Below, piece after piece: positions 32,576 to 44,266 of a stretch of 64,000 nucleotides of DNA (positions within the stretch are counted from its first letter, which is position 1; each line of letters opens with the position of its first letter). The notes under the pieces were generated by a model. The model had not been told where the DNA came from. It saw only the letters and a list, made by a program, of their open reading frames with translations, and made no database searches. The position numbers and the translations under genes were made by a program. The DNA is from Volutella citrinella (Eukaryota > Ascomycota > Sordariomycetes > Hypocreales > Nectriaceae): NCBI GenBank assembly GCA_034401135.1, contig JAWZSP010000005.1:3038001-3102000 (forward strand), given 5' to 3'.

Positions 32576-34112
32576 CTACGGGCTGCCCACCAGCCCAATT
32601 ACCTTGCCGACCACTCGGTCCCATTCCTCATCCCAACGCAAAGATCCTTCTTGCACTGCACCCTGCTTCAGTCGTGCAAGTTCATCTTGCCCTCCCACAC
32701 CAAACAGTCTCTGCAGTATGGTGGAGAGCTCGTTGGCAGTTTCGAACCCGCAGCCATTTTGTCCCTCCTTAACCAGCTCGCCGAAACTCTCAAATGCCGA
32801 GTACGCGGCAACGGGGAGGCCTGCGCCGAACATGTCCACAACCTTCATGGGCAAGTCGACGCCGGAGCTAGACTTGTGTAGAGAGATGCCCAGATCAGCG
32901 CTCGCCAGAAGGGAAGCGTAATCACGGGTGGAGAGCCAAGCCGTCTTGACGCGAATCCCAGGCAGTTTGCCCTCGTCTTCCAGGGTCTTGATTCTCTCGA
33001 GATAGTGTTGCTTCTGCGGCCCTTTGCCTGTGATGATGGCCAGGATAGGCGGTGGTGTGTCTTCTAGCGTCGTGCCTTCGCTTGAAGCCTTGCCATATGA
33101 TATCAAGGCGTCGAGGAGCAAGCCGAAGTCTTCGTCTGGAGTCCATGAGGTGCTGCTTACAATCAAACGCACGGAACCGTCCATGATATGTTCAGCAACG
33201 TCTTTCGTCTCGGCGAGTCGCGAGAGGAAGGCCTTTCGTACAGGCGCAGCCAGGATAGGCTGGAAGACTTGCGCCGGGCGATCATGCAGAGTGTACACGG
33301 GATTTTTGAGGTTGAAAGGCTTCTGTCTTAGCTGTCGAGCCATCGCGTCGGTGACAGCAAAATTGGCGTTCCCTAGAAAGCGACCTAGAAAGGTCTCGTA
33401 CCAACGGTATGGGGGAACAAGGGGTTTCCGAAGCCAGGAGCCTTGGGCCATGATAGTGTAGCCATAATTGTGCCAGTCAACCACAAGCTTGCTACCCCGC
33501 AAGATGGAGACGATGAGGGCCACATGGAAGGTGGGAATAGAAGGGGGGTTCTGAGCCAGAACGTTAGACTGATGGTTTTGGATTGGTGTTTTCTGGAGAC
33601 CAACCTGGATAATGATCCATTTCGCGGCAGGCGCCGAGTACAGCAGTGTCCGGAACAGACCCCAGAACTGCCAGATGACCTTGAGGGGAATGTTGAGAAA
33701 GAAAGGCAGCGTTCCCCATTGCAGAAGCTCGGGTTGTGGCGGCAAAGCGTACATATTGACGCGTGGGTTGCCAATGAGGTCCGGGTGTCTTGCCGTCTCT
33801 ACAACTCAATCAGCTTCCGTTGTCCACTCGCTCCGCTAGAAAGTGCCGCCCACCTTTGTAGCCAACAATGTCTACATTGCGCCCATGCTTTGCTACGCTG
33901 AGGGCATGATATTGCATGCGCGGGCTGCGACCAACATCGCCGACAACAAGAACCTGGATGTGGTCATCCTCGGGTTTCTCTGATGGCTGGTAACGCGTTG
34001 GAATAGCAGCAAGCCAGAGGCGCCATAGCCAGATCAAGCCCTTTACTCCAAAAGCGAGGGCAATGATGCTCAAACCTCCCGCCAGCACGGAGAGGAGGAA
34101 CGCCGGCATCAT
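32576..34112 (-). CDS. ALG1: ALG1 chitobiosyldiphosphodolichol beta-mannosyltransferase
   Basis: Exons 34112-33854, 33798-33605 and 33550-32576 give 475 aa. An N-terminal membrane anchor (about residues 5-35) precedes [19 protein letters not shown], the signature start of Alg1. [12 protein letters not shown] and the C-terminal GT-B half ([52 protein letters not shown]) confirm it. It adds the first mannose, from GDP-Man, to dolichol-PP-GlcNAc2 on the cytosolic face of the ER, an essential N-glycosylation step. Odd: intron 2 (33551-33604) is exactly 54 nt without an in-frame stop, so its retention would insert 18 residues. Intron 1 has an uncommon GTGGGC donor. Confidence 0.95.
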
Positions 34113-35795
34113 TGTGGGCGTTGGGCCTGGTTCAGCTTCATTTACTGTTCAGTCACTGACGACAACTTTGGCTGGAGAAGCTGGCTAAGTGCGAGGTGGC
34201 CTTGGCGTCAGGACCCACGCGGGTACCACACGCACTAACGGTACCTGCACAGCCTACTTGCTGACGCTGCGCACTCTATACTTCAAGGGACAGTAACAGG
34301 GCAAGAGCAATGGGGCGGCGGCGTGAGACGAAACACCCAACCCGATATTAACTGCAGCGAAGGAGCCCAATGGTCGTCGTTAGCCCCGCCAGCCTCTTCC
34401 CCAGAATCGAACAGCTGTGATGATCTCACAGATGCGCACGCGACCGCACCAACAGACGCACCCATCCGAGATGCATAACTGCAGGGGCATCGGCCGCCAG
34501 TTCAAGACGGTCGTAATCGATCATCGAGTCTGGCCAAGGCACAGTTTGCCCAGGTGCGCCAAGTCTCAGTCGGGAACGATCATCCCGGGCATCTCAGGCA
34601 CTCAATGCAGACGCCAGTCAGTGGCGTGGCATCCTTCGTCAGCTCGTCACCATATTGGCACACTCTCGACGCGAGGATACCTACATGTACCGTGGTAGAG
34701 CTTTAATGGCACTTCGCTCTGGTCCCCCCTTCACAGCCGCTTGGTGCCATCCTTCGGACCACCTTATCCTCGTATCGAGGCTTCGGGGAGGACACACAAT
34801 AATTATCTAATCGCCTCGACATCATACTGGGGCGATCCACAGATGCCTACCTTAGGTACGGATACAGCTTCTTTCTTCCTGGGCACACTAGCCAACTGCT
34901 GGCTGGCTGACACCTTGGGACGAGTGCTGAGTGCTCGGCAAGCCATGGGCGCCATCCACGCTTATTACACTAGAGTTCAGCGGGGAACAGCCATCTGCAA
35001 GGGGCGGGGATGATCCAAGCCTCCAACTGCACAAGCGCTGTGCCGGTTGTGCAGGACGCTTTACCAAGATTGGGCATTTATCCTCCCCATCGTCCTTATC
35101 CTTCGCTCCTAGCACTCTCCACCCAGGCGCATTGGCTGTCCCTCCACTATCATGAAAGGATCCAGCAAGGGGCCACTGGCGATCCCCTGTCTCTACCTCC
35201 TGCGCAAGTTCCTATCGATTGGCGTTGCCCGCCCCCCGATGCAACGACAACCTTCCATCAATCTCGCGACAGGTCACCGGCACCTTCAGCAGTTGATCAT
35301 CACCATCATTGCTCAAGGACGAGTCGTACAAAGCGCTTTCGGGTCGATTTTTTTTTCTCTTTACCCGCTATCCACGTCGGCGGCGTTGACTGAGTCGTAC
35401 GGTTGTACCCGCCCGCGCTTGCCGTCCCGTCTTGTGGCGGCCTGGCAGGTAGATCGCTCCTCCATTGAGTTGGTCGCCCAGCTCCACGTGCATTGTCTCC
35501 TCGGTCGCCATTCTCGCCTCCTCCTATCCGAGCCCTCGTCCACGTCCGCGTCCACAGCTCTGGACGGTGCAACGTCCCACGAACAGGCAGTTTTTACAGC
35601 AGGCAATATTCCTCCCGTGAGACGCGTCGCCTGGCAACTGGATTGCTGGACCGCTCAGACTTCTGACGTTGGGGTTGGCCTGCCGAGAGCCACGGTGACT
35701 CCGGCATCAACCAAGGCGCGACAGCACGACTGGCGCAGCACAATTACAGCCGACCTGACCTTCGTCTCTACCCGGCACCGTCCTCGACTGCGACC
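34113..35795. other. divergent promoter region, ALG1 / zinc transporter
   Basis: About 1.7 kb between divergent starts. The part from about 35000 on looks like a pyrimidine-rich leader of the transporter gene. An open frame at 35152-35886 overlaps the transporter start and shows no domain; if transcribed it would provide upstream ORFs. Confidence 0.5.
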
Positions 35796-37580
35796 ATGGC
35801 GTCGTCGTATGCCCTTCCCACGACAGCGCTACCCCACGCACATGAACACAACTTGCACTCGCATTCGCACTCACAGTCCTCACTAAATGCATTGAGGACC
35901 ATATCCAGCGAGAGCGCACACTCCCAAACGAACGACGCCGCCTTCAAACACAACAATGGACACAGTCATCGCGGACACAGGCACAACCGCTCAAGTGCAC
36001 AATTGTCTAACCCGGGCACAAAGCTCAACAGGGAAAACATGCCGCCGGCGCTGAACACGCTGGCGGGTTGGACGGAGGAGAGGACGCCTGGGGGCAAGAG
36101 TATCCTCTCGCCAGGGCCTGCGATGACTGAGATGCATCACGCCCCCTCGTACAAATGCCACGATCATGACCACAGTCACGACCACAGTCACGGCCACAAT
36201 CACGACCACGATCACGATCACGATCACGACCACGAGCATGTCCATGACCACAGTCATAAGCACGATTACGACCATGACCACGACCACCATCACCACCACA
36301 GCCATGATCATGGGCCCCACGCGCCTTCGCATTCCCATGAGAACCCGGCAGACCGGTCATTATTCACCAGAATTCTCCTTCCCTATACGGCGAGGTTTCC
36401 TATTATCCATGCCATCCTGGTTGAAAAGGACTCGAGGCGAATATTCTATTTCATGGGGTAGGTCTTCCCAGTCAGCTTTCCAAAGTCGTTCCCTCCAGTG
36501 CTGACCCGTCTTCATAGCCTGAACTTCTCCTTCATGGCCGTTCAGGCCTTCTATGGTTACGTCACTGACTCACTCGGCTTGCTCAGTGATAGCATCCACA
36601 TGTTCTTCGACTGCGTTGCCCTGCTAGTTGGTCTTCTGGCTGCCGTGTTGAGCAAGTGGCCGCGAAGCCAGAAGTTCCCGTATGGCTTCGGCAAAATCGA
36701 GACACTCAGCGGATTCGCAAACGGTGTACTTCTCATGTATGTGTCCTGTCGCATTCAAAGTCGCTGGTATATGGCTAATTATGTCCCTCGCAGGCTCCTT
36801 AGTGTGGAGATTGCCTTTGAGGCGTTTGAGCGGTTGTGGGAAGGCACGCAGACAAAACGGCTAGGAGAGCTGTTCATCGTCAGCTCCTTGGGCTTGCTGG
36901 TTAACCTTGTGGGTATGATGGCGTTTGGCCACCACCACCACGGGGGACATGACCACGGACACGATCATGGGCATTCTCATTCCCACGACCACTCACATGG
37001 ACATGATGGCCACGACCATGGTCACGGCCACGGCCACAGCCACTTGCATGATAATGAAAACATGCACGGAATCTACTTGCATATTCTGGCAGATACACTG
37101 GGTAGTGTGTCAGTCATTGTTTCAACTGCGCTCACCAGTGTCTGGGGATGGGCTGGCTGGGATCCGCTGGCTTCCTGCTTCATCGCGGCGCTCATCTTCC
37201 TGTCGGCCAGGCCGCTTGTGGCCTCATCCGCGAAGCGACTTTTGCTCAGCATACCCGACAGTGTCGAGTATAATCTGCGCAACAGCCTGGGCGGGATTCT
37301 AAACCAGAGGGGTGTTGTAGGCTATGCAACGCCGAAGTTCTGGCGCGATGACCACACTGCCAGTCCGAGCGGAGGCAAGCTTCTTGGTATTGTGCATGTC
37401 ATGGCTGCAAGGGGAGCGGCCCTCGAGGACGTGCGCGATCGCGTGCGTGAGTACCTGCTGCAGCAGGGTATGGATGTGGTGGTTCAGGTTGAACGCGAGG
37501 GCGACTCGTGCTGGTGCAACCGTAACCGCACAGCGCCACCGCCGACGCCGACAGCGTTGTCGGCAGCGAAGGCACTATAG
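35796..37580 (+). CDS. MSC2: Msc2/ZnT5-type CDF zinc transporter with His-rich loops
   Basis: Exons 35796-36457, 36518-36736 and 36794-37580 give 555 aa. The start lies in good context (CGACCATGG). The CDF core shows the zinc-binding HxxxD pairs: DSIHMFFD in one helix and LHILADTLGS in the later one, with hydrophobic helices between. Two His-Asp-rich blocks stand out: an N-terminal cytoplasmic block (about residues 120-185) and the classic loop (HHHHGGHDHGHDHGHSHSH onward). Such loops bind Zn2+ and tune transport. Msc2/Zrg17 and ZnT5/ZnT6 move zinc into the ER/early secretory lumen; location here is inferred. The C-terminal cytoplasmic domain ends with an Ala/Pro/Thr tail. Confidence 0.94.
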
Positions 37581-39904
37581 AGAGAGGGAAGGGCCGTTGT
37601 GAATGGCATCGGAAGCGAGGTCCAGAACTGGGCTACGACGTACATTAGAAGAGCTGAGACAGGCTCCACCAGACAACCGTTTTGGCCCCATGCAGGTGAT
37701 GGAGGCCTTAGAATTGGATTGAACGGCAAGAGAATAGTCGGAACAGCAACGAGCGGAACCTTGTCTGAGAGTGTGGCACTTGAAGGGAGGTGATGGTACA
37801 TGTCAATGCTCGTCCCTAGAGTTCAGTGAACTCTAGGTCGATTTGTGTATTGCTTTCTGTGTATATATGGCTCTGATACTTTGCGAACCTTTGTAGTTAG
37901 CATCACCTTGATAGAGGGGAAATCTACGCATCGTTGTCAAGGATCAATGGACGAGCCAATGGAATGGTTGGATAGTGAGTCCCTTGATGAACTCGTCACC
38001 ACCCACCCTTCGTTTGGCCTTCCCACGCCAGCCAGAGCAGTGGACGACGGGAATGGTCGAAACCAGGGGCCGTTTTTGGGGGCCATACCACGAAGATGCT
38101 AACGACATTGTGTAGCTCCTCTGTATGCCACAGATTGGAGAGAGTGGAGGCTTGCATTGTAACCCGGCTCTGACAATCCTGGGTGTTGTTCTCTGTGAGG
38201 AATCTAGCAGAACAGATCTAGAGTGGTGGGCTTTTTGGAGGCCCAACATGGCGATGCGCTCAAGCGTACCTGACAGTTGACGAAAGGGACGCTCGTCGTA
38301 CCGCTGCCTCAATGGCCAAAGGAAGAAATTGGCCGACGCGACATATGGTCCAACCCTAACCCTGGGCTATGGTTGTCGTGGGGTTTGACATGTGATGATG
38401 GCCGAGCATGTGCAAGCGACTACCTAATTATTCTTACTTTAGGTGGGCTTGTCTTATCCAGTGGCCCACCGCAGCTACGGCCCTACGAATGAGCGCCATG
38501 GCAGAGTCAACGCCTGTTGGCGAGCTGAGGTGAGCTTGAACTGCGAAGCCTGCCGGCGTCGATGACACAGGCAATGAGGCTCGGCGGCACGCTGGGGTGT
38601 GAGATCTCGACTTGTAGATCGCAACGTGCCTGCAGCACACGATGGCACGCCGCCCTGGCTTCTGTAGGGACAGGGCGAGGGGGTACCAGGACTAACGAGA
38701 GCCGAGGACGGCTGCAGGTCGAGTTACACCACTACTGCCGCCATCATTTGTCCTCGCGCGTTTCTTTTTGCAAAAGACCTATGGAGGGGGTCTCTCTGGC
38801 CGAGAACGGGGGAACAGACTCCCTCCGCCCGGCCGGTGTGCGATGCCATGATTGGTGCCATGATTGGCGTCGCTGGAGGTCTCCGTGCAAAGGAGACGCC
38901 AAAGTCGACATCGTGGGCTGCCGTCGCCGGAGTTTAGTGGGGGGGGGGGGGGGGGGGGGGGGCCAAAATGTCCACTCTCATGGTGGGCAGCTTCAGCCTT
39001 TCACCCCGCGAAGCCGAAGCCGAGGCAAAACAGGCTCGGTGGAGGCGACCGCGGCGGGCCGGGGGGGCGGACGGCGCGGCGGCACGGCATGGACTGGGGA
39101 AGGAAAGCTACGAGAAGTGGAAGCAAATCAAATCAGATCCATTGCGCAGTCGGCGGTGGAGTATGGAAGCCACAGCTCTAGCCGGGCATTCCAACCGCCG
39201 TCATCGATCGTACTACCAGTTGTCTACCAGTGCTGCTAAACAGTATTGCCGGGACGTGCCTGCTAAATAGCTTGCACCTCCCCCGGCCGGCGCATCGCAT
39301 GTTGTCTGTCCGCCAGGAATCGTCGCCCGATCTCATCTCCTCCTTTCCTACCAACGTATCCTCTTCCCTTTTCCTCCTCCCCTTTCCCTCCCGCTTCTGC
39401 TCCTTTAACCTCTGCCTCGGGTTCCTCCTCCATACGTCTCATCTATCCGTATCCGCGCCAGCCGCATCGTCCTCGTGCAACACTCTCCAAAACTCCCGGA
39501 TCCCAGACCAAGATAGCCGCGGCTTTTGACTGGGCCGTCCGTCCACACCCACTCCCGACAGACACCGTCGCGCCCAAGACACCCTTCCCGCGCACAGCCA
39601 ACGACGTCTTGGACCCAGTGACGTATCGCGTCTGACCTGGCCTCCCGCCTGCCGTAATTTTTATCGATTGTGTTCGGGCGCATATCATCACTTGGCTCCC
39701 TTTTTTTTTTGCCGCCGACTTTATCTCACCCCCGAACCGCCCTGCGCTCGCTGTCTCTTGACCTGCAACCTCGACACCTCGAGACACAAGACCGCTCGCC
39801 CTCCCCGCAAACGCCCCCCACGTCTCCACGAGCGCCGCCTACCCGCGTCTACACCGAAACCACCACCACTTCACAACTCCCCGTCATATTCCGCAGGCAC
39901 CACC
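37581..39904. other. intergenic, long promoter/leader of the carnitine carrier
   Basis: About 2.3 kb. It includes a 24-nt G homopolymer (38939-38962), CCTCGG-type motifs (38702, 39020, 39415), and a long C/T-rich leader from about 39300. The 225-codon frame at 38562-39239 runs through the homopolymer and has no domain, so it is not called as a gene. Confidence 0.5.
38939..38962 (+). repeat. 24-nt poly-G homopolymer
   Basis: Twenty-four consecutive G residues. Prone to slippage and to forming quadruplex or triplex structures, and the assembled length may be unreliable. Confidence 0.9.
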
Positions 39905-40991
39905 ATGTCAACAGCCGAGAATCCCGGCGCCGCCATCGGCCCCGTCGTCGATAACATCAAGCTTGCCGGCAAGCAGGCCAAGGAGCAATCCGCCAGCAGT
40001 AGCAGCAGCAGCGCCGCGTCTGGTATCGCAAAGCAGCTCCGGGCCTTTGCTGCCGGTGGCTTTGGCGGTGTGTGCGCTGTTGTCGTCGGCCACCCGTTCG
40101 ATCTCGTCAAGGTTCGCCTGCAGACCGCCGAGCGCGGTGTCTACAATGGCGCCATTGATGTCGTGCGCAAGAGCATCGCCCGCGACGGGCTCAGGCGAGG
40201 TCTTTACGCCGGAGTGAGCGCACCTCTTGTTGGTGTCACGCCCATGTGTAAGTCTCAGATGCCCAATGCTGCCATCGCAAGATGAATTGCTGACTTGATT
40301 ACGTGTCGCAGTTGCCGTGTCCTTCTGGGGCTACGACCTGGGCAAGCAGATCGTTGGCAACTTTTCCGAGGTGCCCGCCGAGGGATACACCATTGCCCAA
40401 ATCTCGACTGCCGGTTTCCTCTCCGCCATTCCCATGACCGCCATTACCGCGCCCTTCGAACGTGTCAAGGTCATTCTCCAGGTGCAGGGCCAGAAGACAC
40501 TTGCGCCGGGTGAGAAGCCCAAGTACTCTGGTGGCCTCGATGTTGTGCGACACCTATACCGCGAGGGCGGTATTCGAAGCGTGTTCCGAGGCTCCGTCGC
40601 CACCCTTGCTCGTGACGGCCCCGGCTCTGCCGCCTATTTCGCTGCGTACGAGTACATCAAGCGCTCTCTGACCCCCGTCGATCCTGTTACTGGAAAGCCC
40701 ACCGGTCAGCTCAGCCTGACCGCCGTCACTTGCGCCGGTGCTGCTGCCGGAGTTGCCATGTGGATCCCAGTCTTCCCCGTCGATACTGTCAAATCACGCC
40801 TGCAGACCGCCGAAGGCTCCGTATCCATCGGCGGCGTCGTCCGTGAGCTATACGGCAAGGGTGGGTTCCGCGCCTTCTTCCCAGGATTTGGTCCTGCACT
40901 CTGTCGTGCCGTTCCCGCCAACGCAGCCACCTTCTTGGGAGTCGAGCTAGCCCACCAATTCATGAACAAGAGCTTCGGTAAAATCGAGTGA
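39905..40991 (+). CDS. mitochondrial carnitine/acylcarnitine carrier
   Basis: Exons 39905-40247 and 40312-40991 (64-bp intron) give 340 aa. Three solute-carrier repeats carry the signatures PFDLVKVRLQ, PFERVKVILQ and PVDTVKSRLQ. GVTPMFAVSFWGYDLGKQ and ATLARDGPGSAAYFAAYEY are typical of the acylcarnitine subfamily (yeast Crc1, Aspergillus AcuH). The N-terminal about 45 residues form a Ser-rich extension (AKEQSASSSSSSAASG). It exchanges acylcarnitine for carnitine across the inner mitochondrial membrane, linking peroxisomal or cytosolic acyl groups to mitochondria. CCTCGG-type motifs upstream (38702, 39020, 39415) parallel those at FOX2. Confidence 0.94.
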
Positions 40992-42031
40992 ATAGACTCA
41001 AAAAAGAAATTCAACTTAGACGAGAGCACCACAGACACGGAGCCATTTTTCTCTTTCAACAGCAGTACACGCCCGTCACGATTCCTAGCTTAGCCAAGGC
41101 GTCATATCTTTGGGATTCCTTTTTGTGTTGTGTTGGATGGCAGATCGTGGGTTTACACAGAGCATGTGGGTTACATAAAGCTAGGCTATCTCTTTATATG
41201 GGAGGGATGGGTGTTCTCGGGCGCGTCCAGACCGGATGCTTTGATGTAGACAGTTTCTACTCATGCTCATAGACGATGACGGCCTAGGTAGGCAAGGTTT
41301 CCCCTTTTTCTTTGCCATCATAGAAGCCTATTTCAGTCACAAAAAGTAAACAGAGAACAAAAATACCAAAATGAATCATATTGTGCATTGACCTATCATT
41401 GGTTTTCTTTCGTGTCGTAATGGCTTTGCCCCTGATTGACACTGAGTTGAGGGGATTGGGGGAAGAAAAGGGGGGATATCATATCGTTCCATGTGCTCTC
41501 TGCTGTCCACATACACCAAGAAATACAGGTGATGGAAATGAGACGTAGCTGAACACGCCATAATTAAGAAACAGTAAAATGCAAAACACACACCACTTCG
41601 CGCCGCTGCCCAGGATATTGGATAATAGTGAGTACCAAATTCGTGCCCCAGACTTGTTCATTTTGATATTGGGCCCGGGGTGGTGTCCATACCCGCTCGT
41701 TTTACCCCCAAGTTTCCCTATTCCCTGTCCCTGGTATTGTTGTTTTGGTTCGCCAATGCTATGAGTAACGGGATGAGGACAGACCAGTCTGTCAGAAGGT
41801 ATGCGGCCCAGACCGAATGGAAAGCAACGCTCGCTGACAACCAATTAGAAAAAGAAAGTACAAGAGAAAGCTCGCAGAGTGTGGGAGCTCAGTGGCTCCG
41901 TAACTGCTGTGCGGCTGCTGTGCGGCTGTTGCGGTCGCGGGCCTGCCGAAGACGTCCGGGTTCGTCCATCGCCGTCGCATAGTGGGAAGTGCATCTCGCT
42001 GTATCATAAGTCTCGTGGGTATAAGTCATGA
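40992..42031. other. convergent 3' intergenic region
   Basis: About 1 kb between the ends of the acylcarnitine carrier and the histidine-phosphatase gene. AT-richer than its neighbours with T- and A-runs; no gene or repeat recognised. Confidence 0.5.
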
Positions 42032-44266
42032 TCAAGCACGCTCTGTTGTAGTCCAGCGCCGTTTGGCGAGGCTCATGTCGCGGAGGCGCTCAGCCTCTCC
42101 AGGAGGCCGGGGAAAGCCCCAGAGCCCGCCAAGGCCATCGCCAAGCTGCGTCAACGTCACCTCCCTGGAAGGGTTTTCAAAGCTCATCTGCGTGTTTATC
42201 CGAATTGGTGCAGATAGGATCGGCCCGCGAGGCCTGCTCTTCTCGACGTCAGCCACTGCAGGGACCTGAGCCGAAAAGGGCCCGAAGTTGGGAATTGCGG
42301 GGGATGGCAGCTCCGACTGGCTGTCCTCGAATATGGACGGGATGGAATCCCGCGTGTCCAAAATCAGGTCCGGCCCGGATGGCCGCGGCCGGTCCGAGTT
42401 CTTGTTGGAACTCAAGACGGACGTCTTGAAGCTTGCTGGCCCAAAGTTGGGTAGGAAATCATCCAAGCTATCTCTCTCTTCGTCTTCATCCCCGCCATCA
42501 TCCATGAGTCGCAGGGACGACGGTGCAGGTGCCCATAGCCCAGACGGCGTGCCGTTGGTGCTGGGCGAGTTACTCCTCGGAATAGATCCAATAGGTGAAA
42601 GCGCCTGTGCTCGTGGCGTGGGTCGCTGCGATCCCGAGTTTCGGCGGATGGACGAGCCCAGTGCCGCGCTGGCTGAGTTGCTTCGGCTTCCCTCAAGAAG
42701 GACGTCTGAGTAAACGAAAGACCCAATAACCGCCCCAGCGGAATTTCCGATACTAGGTGCCCGGCCACGGTTACCCAGGGGTCCTGTGAACGCGTCCAAG
42801 GATGCAGACCGGGATGATACGGGAGTGGATGTGGTCGAGCGCAGATGATCAGTGCTTGCAGACATGCGAATGTCGTACAGCTGGTGGGGGGAGACATGAG
42901 GTAGCATGCCCGGCGTCTCAGACTTAGAGGCTGCAAGTAGCTGCTCGTAGTGGATATCCGGTTTCCGAGTCGCCATGGTGATGGAAGCAATGCCGACATC
43001 CATGAGGACCGGCTGGTGGGTGATTGCACCGATCAGTGCGTTGCAGCCGGCTCCATGCGACACGAGAACGACAACAGTCTCCACCTCCTCTTCATCTTGG
43101 CCATCATCGCCAACCTGTGCGTCGCTGGCAGAATGTGTCGTCACCATTTCAGCTGGATTCTCCGTGGTCGAGTACCAAGCCACAAGCTTCTGGAGGCCCC
43201 TTCGAAAGCGCTTGTGCATGGCGGTCCATTCCTCGCCGAACTGGCCCCCATCCCCAAAGTCGAGAGGGGGTCTCATGGAGTCCCACTGGTAGTCCACGAC
43301 AACGCAGTCGTCTCGCGCATGGGCAACGAAACCCTCGGGGATCTTCTTTGAGGTGACAAGTGCATAGTGAGGCCTTGGCGGTACATATCCCTTCTTCACA
43401 TCGGACTGCCCAGCAAGTTGGCCGGATAGCGCTGCGGCCATGGATGAATTGGGTGCGCTACCATCCGTGGCCGGAGAGTTGGGTGGAAGCAGAGTCTGGC
43501 CTCCTGGCACGGTAGGGCTGCCGCCAGGAGACCCATTCCATAGGGACCCGGATGAACTTTTGTGGGAGTGTGCCGGTGTCGTGATCAGATGGCTGGTGTC
43601 TTCCCGTCTTAGAAGCTCCGCTTTCGCGCTTCCAATCATAAGTGCGGCACCAGGAGGAGGAGTTATCATCTCGAAATACTCGGGGCAGAGCCATTCTCCC
43701 AAAAAGGAGTCTATTCGCAAAACGGCGGGCTTGAAACAATCAGTCTTGCCATTGTTCCAGCTAGGCGGCGCAGTAGGGCCTGTCGCTGGGATAATGACGT
43801 CTGATGGCTGGTAGGGGGATTCGGCGGGCGTCTGCGCAAGTCCAGAGCTGAGTCCTATTGAGGTCTGGACACATCGTAGGAAGGGAGAGCTGTGAATGAC
43901 AATTTTGAATCGGCGTCGCTTCTTATTGCGCCCGGCGCTGCTGGCGCTGGCCTCATGTTCGATCTTGGCTTGCTCGAGGATGGTGGCAATCTGGTTCCCA
44001 ACCTGCCGCGCCTGAAGAAATCCGTTATATGTCAAAGGCGGGTCGTACGGGGTCGGGGAAGAGAGGTGCCATTTCTTGTCGGTGGTGTCGAGGCGATTCC
44101 CGTGTCTGCGTTTGGCGCAAGAGATCAGCGTGGTCATGATGCAAAGGGGGTGCGACGCGCGGTTGTTGGTGGTATCCATGGTACGGGATGCAGCTGTTTG
44201 CGACCAGGGGACAGTGGCTCCTACTACTCACCGGACAACAAAGAGGTATGCCGGCGTGGCGCCCAT
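42032..44266 (-). CDS. histidine phosphatase superfamily (phosphoglycerate-mutase-like) protein
   Basis: A tiny first exon (44266-44232, MGATPAYLFVV plus two bases), a 126-bp intron, then exon 2 (44105-42032); 702 aa. Splicing creates the catalytic RHG motif (VVRHGNRLD, H13), split across the intron, which shows that the upstream ATG at 44266 rather than an internal one begins the protein. Further family elements are HSSPFLRCVQT and the second catalytic His in LVSHGAGCNALIGAI. Between them and at the C-terminus lie long Ser/Pro-rich, probably disordered stretches (repeated FGP-type motifs: LPNFGPASF, IPNFGPFSA). A fungal phosphatase of unknown substrate; protein-phosphatase or sugar-phosphatase activity cannot be decided. 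Confidence 0.92.

Noticed and set aside
35152..35886. 244-codon frame overlapping the zinc transporter start
   Set aside because: No domain; most likely 5' leader sequence read by chance.
38562..39239. 225-codon plus-strand frame upstream of the carrier
   Set aside because: Runs through a 24-nt homopolymer, has no domain, and lies in promoter sequence.
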